20,872 bases of DNA from Nevskia soli DSM 19509 (GCF_000711955.1 NZ_JONR01000059.1:1-20872), one strand, 5' to 3'; counted from the first letter of the stretch, positions 1-7,412 are shown. The notes: generated by a model from the letters alone, not told the origin. Made by a program: numbers and translations.

Positions 1-1
1 G

Positions 2-289
2 CAAATTGAAATCTTTTTCCGATGGATCAAGCAGCATCTGCGCATAAAAGCTTTCTACGGCACTTCGACCAATGCCGTGAAGACCCAATTGTGGATTGCC
101 GTGTCGATTTATGTGTTGATCGCCATCGTGCGCAAACGGCTGGGTCTCACTGCTTCTCTCTATGAATTGCTACAGGTATTGAGTCTCACGCTGTTCGAGA
201 AAACCACGTTGCAATGCGTCTTGGCACAGGCCAACGACTCATTCAACAACAACCCCGCTGCCAACCAATTGAATCTATTGGGCGATTAA
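2..289 (+). CDS. IS4-family transposase, C-terminal part (cut by window start)
   Basis: This is the C-terminal 95 residues of a DDE transposase, open at the 5' window edge. The frame starts at base 2 and reads QIEIFFRWIKQHLRIKAFYG, which matches the conserved Y-R-E-K region of IS4-family enzymes (ISPepr1-like group): the Glu at the third visible residue is the likely third catalytic acid and the Lys seven residues later the conserved basic residue. The tail is also typical of that group (TQLWIAVSIYVLIAIVRKRL, then LLQVLSLTLFEKT, ending NQLNLLGD). The stop is TAA at 287-289. No intact right inverted repeat can be proven, though the bases just after the stop (290-310) are where it should lie. 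Whether the element is complete depends on sequence left of the window. Confidence 0.88.
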   Translation, partial: QIEIFFRWIKQHLRIKAFYGTSTNAVKTQLWIAVSIYVLIAIVRKRLGLTASLYELLQVLSLTLFEKTTLQCVLAQANDSFNNNPAANQLNLLGD

Positions 290-334
290 CCGGACGCTAC
301 TGGGCGAAACCCAAAGAAAAGTAACCCGCCTTCA

Positions 335-348
335 GGGCGGAACCAGGG
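335..348. repeat. Small GC hairpin downstream of the IS4 transposase
   Basis: Arms CCGCC and GGCGG enclose a TTCAG loop. A second hairpin, ACGCGC/GCGCGT, lies at 370-387. Neither has a T run, so they are not called terminators. The 269-base gap 290-558 holds no ORF with coding character and is richer in A+T than the genes after it. It probably contains the right end of the IS element plus the leader of the next gene. Confidence 0.3.
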
Positions 349-558
349 CTTCAGGCAGCGCAGGCAATGACGCGCGCGCAAGCGCGTACGCCAAGATTTC
401 AGAGCTGGAGGAAGCAAGACAACCACGATTAATGTTGTCCGACTCCAGCACAACAACCGTCTTTACGTTTTTTAACGCAAGCCCAACCTGCCGGGTTAAG
501 AAGGCGTTAAGGCAGCCCGCGTAAGGTGATCCCACGTATCCGCAAGCGGAGAAGCACC

Positions 559-867
559 ATGCAGAAGAAACTGATCCTCGCCTCCCTGCTGCTCGCCGGC
601 GGCCTTGCGCTGCCGGCCGCCAGCCAGGCTGCCCGTGTCGGCGTCGATATCAACATCGGCCCGCCCGCCCCGATCGTGGAGGCCCCGCCGCCCCCGCCGC
701 AGGTGGGCTACGTCTGGGCGCCGGGCTTCCATCGCTGGGACGGCGGCCGCTATGTCTGGGTGCCGGGCCACTACATCGCCCCGCGCCGCGGTTACCACTG
801 GGTGCCGGACCACTATGACCAGCGCGGCCCGCATTACCACTATGTGCCGGGCCACTGGGTGCGCTAG
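559..867 (+). CDS. Exported WxxGxW (YXWxPGHW) repeat protein
   Basis: The protein has 102 residues. An N-terminal signal peptide (MQKK, hydrophobic LILASLLLAGGLALPAA, then SQA-A) predicts export. The mature part has a proline-rich spacer (EAPPPPPQVG) followed by four near-repeats of the form YVWxPGxxxW: VGYVWAPGFHRW, RYVWVPGHYI, GYHWVPDHYD and YHYVPGHWVR. These match the WxxGxW / BcpO-related repeat family, which is abundant in Proteobacteria, envelope-located and of unknown biochemical role. An upstream in-frame ATG exists at 526, but the ATG at 559 was chosen because the signal peptide begins there and GGAGAAGC lies just before it. A strong terminator follows at 891-917, so the gene is probably monocistronic. 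Confidence 0.85.
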   Translation: MQKKLILASLLLAGGLALPAASQAARVGVDINIGPPAPIVEAPPPPPQVGYVWAPGFHRWDGGRYVWVPGHYIAPRRGYHWVPDHYDQRGPHYHYVPGHWVR

Positions 868-890
868 GCGCAGACTGTGGGAACGCAGCA

Positions 891-917
891 AAAGGGGCCG
901 CCAACGCGGCCCTTTTT
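891..917 (+). terminator. Rho-independent terminator after the WxxGxW gene
   Basis: A GC-rich stem (AAAGGGGCCGC / GCGGCCCTTTTT) with a CAAC-type loop is followed by a T run ending at about 917. It lies 24 bases after the stop codon at 867. Confidence 0.88.
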
Positions 918-1076
918 GTTACGCAAGGTAAAGCTTGCCGCCTGACCGGGCCCCGGTTAAGCCGGCGTTCATCCTATGGGGAGAAGATGGCGGCAACGGC
1001 AAAAACGCCTGCCGGGCGGTGTGGAAATACCCCTCAGTCCACGCCGGTTTCGCTGGCGAACAGACAGGAGATTCGA

Positions 1077-1628
1077 GTGAACACCGCAAAGGTTTCTACC
1101 CCCTTCAAATTGGTGGCGATGGCCTGCGCCGGCCTCGTCGCCGCCTGCGCCTCGGAGCCGATCGGCCCGACGGTGCAGGTCTACCCGGCGCAGAACAAGC
1201 CGTTCGAGGTGTTCCAGGGCGAGCAGGAGCAGTGCAAGCAGTACGCCAGCCAGCAGATCGCCGGAGCGGTGGACAAGGCCAATGACCGCGGCGTCGGCGC
1301 GGCGGTGCTGACCACCGCGCTCGGCGCCGGCCTCGGCGCGGCGGTGGGCGGCGGCCGCGGCGCGGCGATCGGTGCCGGTGCGGGCGGCGTGGTCGGTGCC
1401 GACGTCGGCGCCAACGGCTCCTCGCGCGAGGACCGCTCGATCCAGCACCAGTACAACATGGCTTATTCGCAGTGCATGTATGCCAAGGGCGACCAGGTGA
1501 TGGGCTACGACCCGCGCCCGCGCGTCTACTACGCGGCCCCGCCGCCACCCCCTGTGTACTACCAGGCGCCGCCTCCCCCGCCCGGCTACTACCCGCCTCC
1601 CCCGCCTCCGCCGCAGCCTTATCCGTGA
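1077..1628 (+). CDS. Glycine-zipper lipoprotein with proline-rich tail
   Basis: The protein has 183 residues and a GTG start. AGGAG at 1066-1070 lies six bases upstream and decides the start over the longer frame from 987. The N-terminus is a lipoprotein signal with lipobox LVAAC (Cys24), so the mature protein is probably lipidated and membrane anchored. Residues about 75-120 form a glycine-zipper segment (GVGAAVLTTALGAGLGAA, GGGRGAAIGAGAGGVVGADV) like those of the YMGG/glycine-zipper families that insert in or pack against membranes. The C-terminus is a low-complexity Tyr/Pro tract (YYAAPPPPPVYYQAPPPPP and similar), perhaps surface- or peptidoglycan-exposed. The biochemical role is unknown. 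The gene is bounded by terminators on both sides (891-917 and 1665-1702). Confidence 0.85.
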   Translation: MNTAKVSTPFKLVAMACAGLVAACASEPIGPTVQVYPAQNKPFEVFQGEQEQCKQYASQQIAGAVDKANDRGVGAAVLTTALGAGLGAAVGGGRGAAIGAGAGGVVGADVGANGSSREDRSIQHQYNMAYSQCMYAKGDQVMGYDPRPRVYYAAPPPPPVYYQAPPPPPGYYPPPPPPPQPYP

Positions 1629-1664
1629 TGCGGGCGCATCAGTCAGGCTGAAGACGGACGCAGC

Positions 1665-1702
1665 AAAAAGCCAGGGGCCGCGATTGCGGCCCCTGGCTTT
1701 TT
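1665..1702. terminator. Strong bidirectional terminator between convergent genes
   Basis: A perfect 17-bp stem (AAAAAGCCAGGGGCCGC and its complement) with a GATT loop occupies 1665-1702. Because A residues precede and T residues follow the GC core, it can stop transcription from both sides. It serves the lipoprotein gene on the plus strand and the exported-protein gene ending at 1826 on the minus strand. Confidence 0.92.
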
Positions 1703-1825
1703 GTGCGCTTGAGATCGATGGCTTTCGCAGTCAGGAAAGCGTCAAAGAGGCAATGTCTCAGTGCGGACGCGGATCGCGGTCATGCCGGTCGCGCTGCCTT
1801 TGCTCTGCGCCCGTTGCCCGCTTGT

Positions 1826-2335
1826 TTACTGCGGCTTCTCGTAGGTCTCGTTACGCACTTTCGCCGTGCGCGCATCGCAGGCCGCTTCCTGGCCTTCCGC
1901 ACCGGGGGCGCAGACCTTGACCTTGAAGTAGACGCGCGGCGGCGAGGTCTTGTCGAAGGGTGAGGTGGTGTACTTGTACTCGCCCGTGTCGCGCACGCAG
2001 GGATTTTCGTAGATCTGGCCCCAGGGGCCGTCGCGGCTTTCGGACTGGTAGACGGTGAGGCTGGAGTTGTTTTCGGGTTGGGGCTTGCCGAGCAGGTCGG
2101 GGCAATCGCGGCTGCCGGTGGCGCGGCCTTTCCAGATGACGGTGAAGGTGGCGCGGTCGCCTTCGTGGCGGATGGTGACGGATTCCGGCGTGAGATAGCG
2201 CAGGTCTTCGTCGGGCTCGCGGCTGTCCGCCTGCGCGGCGGCGATGCCCAGCAACAGGCAGGGAATGACGGCGAAACGGCGCGATGCGCTCCTCCACCCG
2301 CTGCGCGAACCGGTCGCGGCTGGCTTGCATGACAT
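1826..2335 (-). CDS. Exported protein of unknown function
   Basis: The protein has 169 residues. The start at 2335 is supported by GGAGGAG about seven bases upstream. A second ATG two codons later is in another frame and gives a low-complexity Arg-rich product, so it is not the start. The long basic N-region is followed by a hydrophobic core (FAVIPCLLLGIAAAQA), giving a likely Sec signal peptide cleaved near residue 37. The mature protein contains four Cys (in RDCPD, NPCVRD, KVCAPG and AACDAR), a number compatible with two disulfides in the periplasm. It has beta-strand-like segments such as SVTIRHEGDRATFTVIWKG and RVYFKVKVC. I do not recognise the family. Its promoter should lie in 2336-2589, shared with the divergent acetyltransferase operon. 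Confidence 0.72.
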   Translation of the reverse strand: MSCKPAATGSRSGWRSASRRFAVIPCLLLGIAAAQADSREPDEDLRYLTPESVTIRHEGDRATFTVIWKGRATGSRDCPDLLGKPQPENNSSLTVYQSESRDGPWGQIYENPCVRDTGEYKYTTSPFDKTSPPRVYFKVKVCAPGAEGQEAACDARTAKVRNETYEKPQ

Positions 2336-2589
2336 GGTGACGCTCCTCCTCTCCCTGCAAAAGAGTTGCGGGCTGCCGTTCTGGATGGCTTGCCGGTGGT
2401 TCCGGCTTGGTGCGCCCGCGACAAGCTTAGCGGATTGGCGCAGCCGGGTGGCTGCGCTGGTGGCAGGCCTGGGTGGTCCTGGCGGTGTTCGGCGCCGCCT
2501 TGGCGTCGATCAATCTGTAGCGGAGCCGGCCCGTCCTGCGTCGACCTTCGCCTTGGTAAGCTGGGCGCCGGACAGACGCCGGAGCCAGC

Positions 2590-3051
2590 ATGTCGCCGCC
2601 AATCACCATACGCCCCGTGGCACAGACGGATTTCGATGCCTGGCTGCCGCTGTGGGATGGCTACAACAAGTTCTACGGGCGCCATGGCGCGACCGCCCTG
2701 CCCGGCGAGATCACGCGAACGACCTGGGGGCGGTTCTTCGATGCGCATGAGCCGGTGCATGCGCTGGTGGCCGAGAGCGACGGGCGCCTGATCGGACTGG
2801 TGCATTACCTGTTTCATCGCAGCACCACGCTGCTGGCGCCGATCTGCTACTTGCAGGATCTGTATACCGACGAGGCGGCGCGCGGCCGGGGTGTGGGGCG
2901 GGCGCTGATCGAGGCGGTGTATGAGCAGGCCCGCCTGGCCGGGTCACCGCGCGTGTACTGGCAGACGCATGAGACCAACCTGACGGCGATGAAGTTGTAT
3001 GACCAGGTGGCGGAGCGTTCGGGGTTTGTGGTTTATCGCAAGCAGGTTTGA
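2590..3051 (+). CDS. GNAT-family N-acetyltransferase
   Basis: The protein has 153 residues, the usual GNAT length. GGAG at 2581-2584 lies five bases before the ATG. The acetyl-CoA pyrophosphate-binding motif A is clear: strand CYLQDLYTDEAA followed by R98-G-R-G101-V-G103-R-A, matching R/Q-x-x-G-x-G/A. Motif B follows (RVYWQTHETN, TAMKLYDQV, ERSGFVVYRK), with the Asn and Tyr typical of the family. Such enzymes transfer an acetyl group from acetyl-CoA to an amine; the substrate cannot be read from the sequence. It is the first gene of a likely three-gene operon, ending only 21 bases before the earliest start of the NHL/M23 gene. Confidence 0.92.
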   Translation: MSPPITIRPVAQTDFDAWLPLWDGYNKFYGRHGATALPGEITRTTWGRFFDAHEPVHALVAESDGRLIGLVHYLFHRSTTLLAPICYLQDLYTDEAARGRGVGRALIEAVYEQARLAGSPRVYWQTHETNLTAMKLYDQVAERSGFVVYRKQV

Positions 3052-3072
3052 GCGCGGCGCGGATACGCTACC

Positions 3073-5214
3073 ATGCGGCCCCGAATTTCCGACCGGCAGG
3101 ACCGCGTGACGCGACGACTTACCCTCTGGCTGGTGCTGGCGCTGGTCGGCCTGGGGGTGCTGGCGATCTACCAGCGGCCGAAGGCTCCGGTGGCGCACAC
3201 CCTGATCGGGCCGGCACCGACGCCGTTCGGCTGGGCGGCGCGGCTGACGCTGCTGGCCGGTGATGGTGTGGCGGGGCTGCGCGACGGGCCGGGCGTGCAG
3301 GCGCGCTTTGCCGATCCTTATGGCGTGGCGGTAAGTGCGGCGGGCCGGGTTTACGTGGCCGACGCGGGCGACAACAACCGCATCCGCGGCATCGCGCCGG
3401 ACGGCACGGTGAGCACGCTGGCGGGCGGTGACGAGGGCTTTGCCGATGGGCCGGGTGCGGCGGCGCGCTTCAATACGCCGTCCGGGCTGGCGCTGGATGC
3501 GGCGGGCAATCTCTATGTGGCCGACACCGGCAACCACGCCATTCGCAAGGTCACGCCGCAGGGGCTGGTGAGCACGCTGGCCGGTGACGGCGTGGCGGGC
3601 TTCCGCGACGGGCCGGCGGCGCAGGCGCGCTTCAACGGGCCGATCGGCGTGGCGGTGGATGCGCAGGGCAAGGTCTACGTGGCGGACACGTACAACGACC
3701 GCATCCGTGTGATCGGCACGGACGGCATGGTGAGCACGCTGGCGGGCGGCGAACTGCCCGGCTTCGTCGATGGCCATGGCGCGGATGCGCGCTTCGACAC
3801 GCCCGTCGCGCTGGCGGTGGATGGGCAGGGCATGCTGTGGATCGCCGATCCGCGCAACCATGCGATCCGCAAGCTGGCGCCGGACGGCACGGTGAGCACC
3901 TTCGCTTCGACCCTGCCGGAAGACACGGAGGCGCTGCTGCGCCGGCCGCTGAGCATCGCGGTAACGCATGACGGCTTTCTCTATGTAGGCGAGTCGGGGC
4001 GTGGACGGGTGTTGCAGTATTCGCCGGACGGGCAGGTGGTGGCGTTGACCGGCGCACAGTCACTGAACGAGCGGCTGCTGCGGCCCGCCGGCCTGGCTCT
4101 GGATGCGGTGGGCGCGGTCTATGCGGTGGATGCGCAGAGCGCGCGGGTGCACAAGATCATTGCGCAGGCCACGATACCTGGTGCTGCGCAGCCGGCGACG
4201 GCCAGCGGCCCGGCGCCCGATGCGCCGCTGCCGCAGACGCTGGCGCGCTGGCCGGTGGCGCCGCAGAACGCCTGGCATGAAGTGGCCGGCACGCTGGGCG
4301 AGGTGCGCGGCAACGACAAGGGCGACAGCCGCGATCATCTGCACGACGGGCTGGACATCCACGCCGAGGTGGGCGCGCAGGTGCTGGCCATCGCCGACGG
4401 CAAGGTGAGCAGCCCGCTCTCCACCTGGCGCTTCGGCGAGCTGAGCGAGGGGCTGGCGCTGGATGCGCTGGACTACATCCACATGCGTGTGGGCCGCACG
4501 CCGCAGAACGCGGTGCTGGACCCGTCGCGCTTCCTGCTGCTGCGCGGCGCGGACGGCAAGCCGGAGCGGGTGCGCGTGCGCCGCGGCACGCGCTTCAAGG
4601 CGGGCGAGGCGCTGGGCACGATCAATGCGTTTTCGCATGTACACCTGAGCCTGGACGGCAACGATGCGCAGCGCAATGCGGTGGCGCTGGGCTTCGTCGA
4701 TTTCGCCGACCACGTCGCGCCGCATATCGACGGCGTGCAGCTGTTCGACGCCGCGGGGCAGTTGCTGGACAAGAAACAGAAGGGCCGGCTGCTGGTGCCG
4801 CGCGATGCGGCGGGCGTGCAGATCGTGGTGGATGCCTGGGACCAGGTGGACGGCAACCTGCCGCGCCGCCGCCTGGGCCTGTATGCGCTGGGCTACCAGG
4901 TGCTGCGCGCCGACGGCAGCACCCTGCCCGGCTTCGAAGCGCCGCGCTTGAACATCGCGTTCAACCGCATGCCGCTGGACGAGCACGCGGCGAAGATCGC
5001 CTACGACGCGCGCAGCGGCGAGACGGTGCATGGCAGCGCCGTGACGCGCTTCCGCTACGTCGTCACCAACCTGGTGCGCGACGGGCTGTCGCAAAGCGGG
5101 AGCTGGCATACCGACGCGCTGCCGCCGGGCGACTACACACTGCGCATCACCGCGCTGGATTACGCCGGCAACCGCGCCGCGCACGGAGATGAGCTGGCGC
5201 TGACGCTGCAGTAG
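3073..5214 (+). CDS. Membrane-anchored NHL beta-propeller fused to an M23 (LytM-like) peptidase domain
   Basis: The protein has up to 713 residues. A single signal anchor (RLTLWLVLALVGLGVLAIY, about residues 15-33) places the rest in the periplasm. Six NHL-type blades follow at roughly residues 82-108, 135-160, 190-213, 243-266, 292-315 and 336-360, with repeated NLYVADTGNHAIRKV and DGTVSTLAG motifs, which would form a propeller. After an Ala/Pro linker (370-390) comes an M23-like metallopeptidase domain: H424-D-G-L-D428 fits the HxGxD zinc motif and H522-V-H524 the HxH motif, separated by an unusually long insert. Residues about 540-713 are a beta-rich tail. M23 enzymes usually cut peptidoglycan crosslinks; here all ligands seem present, but activity is untested. 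GTG at 3106, with AGGA four bases upstream, is an equally credible start 11 codons later. Operon with the GNAT and flavin reductase genes. Confidence 0.85.
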   Translation: MRPRISDRQDRVTRRLTLWLVLALVGLGVLAIYQRPKAPVAHTLIGPAPTPFGWAARLTLLAGDGVAGLRDGPGVQARFADPYGVAVSAAGRVYVADAGDNNRIRGIAPDGTVSTLAGGDEGFADGPGAAARFNTPSGLALDAAGNLYVADTGNHAIRKVTPQGLVSTLAGDGVAGFRDGPAAQARFNGPIGVAVDAQGKVYVADTYNDRIRVIGTDGMVSTLAGGELPGFVDGHGADARFDTPVALAVDGQGMLWIADPRNHAIRKLAPDGTVSTFASTLPEDTEALLRRPLSIAVTHDGFLYVGESGRGRVLQYSPDGQVVALTGAQSLNERLLRPAGLALDAVGAVYAVDAQSARVHKIIAQATIPGAAQPATASGPAPDAPLPQTLARWPVAPQNAWHEVAGTLGEVRGNDKGDSRDHLHDGLDIHAEVGAQVLAIADGKVSSPLSTWRFGELSEGLALDALDYIHMRVGRTPQNAVLDPSRFLLLRGADGKPERVRVRRGTRFKAGEALGTINAFSHVHLSLDGNDAQRNAVALGFVDFADHVAPHIDGVQLFDAAGQLLDKKQKGRLLVPRDAAGVQIVVDAWDQVDGNLPRRRLGLYALGYQVLRADGSTLPGFEAPRLNIAFNRMPLDEHAAKIAYDARSGETVHGSAVTRFRYVVTNLVRDGLSQSGSWHTDALPPGDYTLRITALDYAGNRAAHGDELALTLQ

Positions 5215-5244
5215 GATGGCGGCAGGCACCAGGACGAAGCAGGC

Positions 5245-5868
5245 ATGGCCAACGCAGACGCGCACTACTACCAGCCGGCCCACGGGCACGGGCTGAAGCA
5301 CGACCCGCTGAATTCGATCATCGGGCCGCGGCCGATCGGCTGGATCGCCTCGCTCAGCGCCGCGGGCGTGCCCAACCTCGCGCCCTACAGCTTCTTCAAT
5401 GCCTTCAACTACCGGCCGCCGATCATCGGCTTCGCCAGCACCGGCCGCAAGGACAGCCTCAACAACATCGAGGCGACGAAAGAGTTCGTCTGGAACCTCG
5501 CCACGCGCCCGCTGGCGGAGCGGATGAACGCCACCTCGGCCACGGTGGCGCCGGAGGTGGACGAGTTCGTGCTGGGCGGGCTGACGCCGGCGGCGAGCCG
5601 GCTGGTGAAGCCGCCGCGCGTGCTGGAAAGCCCGGTCAACTTCGAATGCCGGCTGACGCAGATCCTCCAGTTGCAGGGCGCAGCGGGCGACCAGATCGAA
5701 ACCTGGCTGGTGCTGGGCGAGGTGGTGGCGGTGCATATCGAGCGGCAGCTGCTGGTCGAGGGTGTCTACGACACGGCGGCGGCACGGCCGATCCTGCGCG
5801 CGGGCGGGCTGGGCTACTACGCCGAGATCCGGCCGGACGCGATGTTCGAGATGATCCGGCCGCGCTGA
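5245..5868 (+). CDS. Flavin reductase family protein (FMN-binding split barrel)
   Basis: The protein has 207 residues, normal for this family. The N-terminal half carries the hallmark of the flavin reductase-like / DIM6-NTAB family: IGPRPIGWIASLSAAGVPNL, then APYSFFNAFNYRPPIIGFAS and KDSLNNIEATKEFVWNLATR. These segments form the FMN-binding split barrel. The C-terminal part (LGEVVAVHIERQLL, LGYYAEIRPD) closes the barrel. Known relatives bind FMN and reduce flavins or act as oxygenase partners; the actual substrate is unknown. It starts 30 bases after the NHL/M23 stop, so the two are probably co-transcribed, although no functional tie is evident. The region before the ATG has AGGA at a loose distance. 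Confidence 0.9.
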   Translation: MANADAHYYQPAHGHGLKHDPLNSIIGPRPIGWIASLSAAGVPNLAPYSFFNAFNYRPPIIGFASTGRKDSLNNIEATKEFVWNLATRPLAERMNATSATVAPEVDEFVLGGLTPAASRLVKPPRVLESPVNFECRLTQILQLQGAAGDQIETWLVLGEVVAVHIERQLLVEGVYDTAAARPILRAGGLGYYAEIRPDAMFEMIRPR

Positions 5869-6022
5869 TTCCCCTGCGCGGACGCTCCATAGCGGGTACA
5901 GTGGCAAGACCGGCGCCGCTACCGGCTGTCGGCAGAATGCCGCTATGTTCGGTAACGCACAGACGGAAACCGGGCCAAAACGAGATACTCGCGTCATCCA
6001 CGGCTGCGGGACGCCCCCGCAA

Positions 6023-6050
6023 GCCACAAACCCCGGCTCACCGGGGTGGC
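6023..6050 (+). repeat. Hairpin in the leader region before the acyl carrier protein
   Basis: ACCCCGG and CCGGGGT pair around a CTCA loop (6030-6047), and GCCA/TGGC can extend the stem past a bulge. There is no T run. It lies in the 290-base gap 5869-6158, about 110 bases before the acpP start, and could be a 5' UTR structure or part of the end of the preceding operon. Confidence 0.35.
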
Positions 6051-6158
6051 TCGGCCTCATCCCCGCCTTCGCTTCCCCCGCCAACCAATCCCCGGTTGCG
6101 CGTTATCGTACCCTCCGCGCGCTGCCACCCCAGCTCTCCGAGGCTTCAGGAGACAAAC

Positions 6159-6407
6159 ATGAGCAGCATGGAACAACAAGTCATCAAGATGGTCGCGGAA
6201 CAGCTCAGCATCAACGAGAGCCGCGTGACCCCGGACGCCGCCTTCATCGAAGACCTGGGCGCAGATTCGCTCGACAAGGTGGAACTGGTGATGAACCTCG
6301 AGCAGGCCTTCGGCATCAAGGTGAAGGACGAGGACGGCGAGAAGGTCTCCACCATCCAGGACGTCTACGACCTGATCAGGTCGCATATGCCGCCGCTGGC
6401 GGCGTAA
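6159..6407 (+). CDS. acpP: Acyl carrier protein
   Basis: The protein has 82 residues, close to the 78 of E. coli AcpP. AGGAG at 6148-6152 is six bases before the ATG. The phosphopantetheine attachment motif is intact: LGADSLDKVELVM with Ser37. The acidic helix II and III (NLEQAFGIKVKDEDGEK) are typical of a type II fatty-acid-synthesis carrier. It carries growing acyl chains as thioesters in the cytoplasm. Its neighbours are not fabD, fabG or fabF, so it is an orphan copy and may be a second, specialised ACP rather than the housekeeping one. The gene symbol is therefore given by family only. A 7-bp hairpin (CCGTCGG/CCGACGG) follows at 6423-6443. Confidence 0.93.
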   Translation: MSSMEQQVIKMVAEQLSINESRVTPDAAFIEDLGADSLDKVELVMNLEQAFGIKVKDEDGEKVSTIQDVYDLIRSHMPPLAA

Positions 6408-6422
6408 AGCATTACAACCGCC

Positions 6423-6443
6423 GTCGGCTCTTGACCGACGGTG
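6423..6443 (+). terminator. Weak candidate terminator hairpin after the ACP gene
   Basis: The stem CCGTCGG / CCGACGG encloses a 7-base loop and begins 15 bases after the acpP stop. No U run follows, so termination efficiency is doubtful. Confidence 0.35.
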
Positions 6444-6501
6444 TGCAGGGCGGGTTGCGCTCCTTCGGAGCGGGCTTGCTCCACCTGCTGCGCAATAGCG
6501 C

Positions 6502-6772
6502 TAAGAGCCTGTAACAGAATGAATCGCACCTGCGCTGCAGTCCAAAATCGCGTCAGGCAAGGCGGAGGGCTGAGCCATGGTGATTCCATGGCTCAGCCTG
6601 ACAACGCGGCATGGCGCGATTTTGGGCGCAACCCTCCGGGACGGGGCCATTTTTGCGCAGTGCTGCGCCGGCCAGAGCGCACCATGGAATCACCATGCCG
6701 CACTCTGTCCGACTTGCACTGCGCAAAAATGACCGCCGTCGCAGGCGCGATTCATTCTGTTACAGGCTCTTA
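6502..6772. mobile_element. Non-autonomous palindromic element (MITE-like), copy 1
   Basis: A 271-bp element bounded by a perfect 26-bp inverted repeat that starts TAAGAGCCTGTAACAG and ends with its complement. One mismatch and six more pairs extend the outer stem to 33 bases on each side. Inside are two long hairpins. The first has base 6542-6552 with 6615-6625 and a 13-bp apex 6568-6580 / 6586-6598 around TGATT. The second has a 16-bp perfect stem 6648-6663 / 6716-6731. The whole can fold as a three-way junction. It encodes no protein. The flanks fit a TA target duplicated at each end, with the inverted repeats proper starting AGAGCC, but TA is self-complementary so this cannot be proven. 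A copy about 96 percent identical lies at 9235-9505. Confidence 0.9.
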
Positions 6773-7019
6773 ACGAGCGGCGACCCGAAGGATGCGCTTC
6801 ATACAAGCCATCTTCGGCAACGACGCCCGTATCTTCAGAATTTCCTCTTGTTCCGCAACAACCGGCGTTCGCACCCGGCATCGGGATCGCATGCCCGGCG
6901 GAAAATCCATGCGCGGCGTACCACACTGTGCGCACGGTTCGTCACATCGCTGTTTGTCTGCCGCGGCCGCGCTGTACACAATCCACGCGCTGGTCTACTC
7001 AAATCAAAGGGAGCCCGCC

Positions 7020-7412
7020 GTGAACGTCACCCTGCTCTACGCCGGCACGCTGGCGCTGTGGTTCTTCGTGCTCAGCCTGCGCGTCTCCCTGGCCCGCATC
7101 GGCCCCGGCAAGCCCAGCCTGGGGGACGGCGGCAGCCCCAAGCTGCAGCGCATGATCCGCGGGCAGGCCAACTTCGCCGAGTACGTGCCGCTGATCCTGC
7201 TGCTGATCGGCCTGCTGGAACTGCATGGCCTGCCCAAGTGGGCGGTGCACGGCCTGGGTGCGATGCTGCTCGTCGGCCGCCTGCTGCATGGGTATGCGCT
7301 TTCCTTCACGGCAAACTCGGTGTTCGGGCGTTCGGCGGGAATTGCGCTGACGTTTGTTGCGTTGCTGGTGGCTGGGGTGTTGTGCCTGCTGGTGGGTTTT
7401 CAGGGGCTTTAG
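7020..7412 (+). CDS. MAPEG family membrane protein (YecN-like)
   Basis: The protein has 130 residues and a GTG start at 7020, with GGGAG about seven bases upstream; the upstream extension in the same frame lacks coding character. Four hydrophobic helices are visible: LLYAGTLALWFFVLSL (about 4-19), YVPLILLLIGLLELHG (53-68), VHGLGAMLLVGRLLHGYAL (75-93) and AGIALTFVALLVAGVLCLLV. The loop MIRGQANFAEYVP matches the conserved R-x-x-A-N-x-x-E-Y-x-P signature of the MAPEG superfamily (membrane-associated proteins in eicosanoid and glutathione metabolism). The bacterial members of this type have unknown substrates, some with glutathione-dependent activity. It sits alone between the palindromic element copy 1 and a nested inverted repeat. 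Confidence 0.88.
   Translation: MNVTLLYAGTLALWFFVLSLRVSLARIGPGKPSLGDGGSPKLQRMIRGQANFAEYVPLILLLIGLLELHGLPKWAVHGLGAMLLVGRLLHGYALSFTANSVFGRSAGIALTFVALLVAGVLCLLVGFQGL

Noticed and set aside
3300..3920. Possible CRISPR or tandem DNA repeat
   Set aside because: The repetition is imperfect and in frame, explained by NHL blades in the protein.
2944..3969. Minus-strand frame of 341 codons within the NHL repeats
   Set aside because: Arg/His/Ala-rich shadow whose repetitiveness reflects the NHL repeats on the other strand.
4060..6084. Long minus-strand open frame of 674 codons opposite the NHL/M23 and flavin reductase genes
   Set aside because: Its translation is Arg/Ala/His/Gln-rich with no domain, and the plus-strand genes have clear families. 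Long antisense frames are expected in high-GC coding DNA.
5945..6514. Plus-strand frame overlapping acpP
   Set aside because: It runs out of frame with a clear acyl carrier protein that has its own ribosome binding site.
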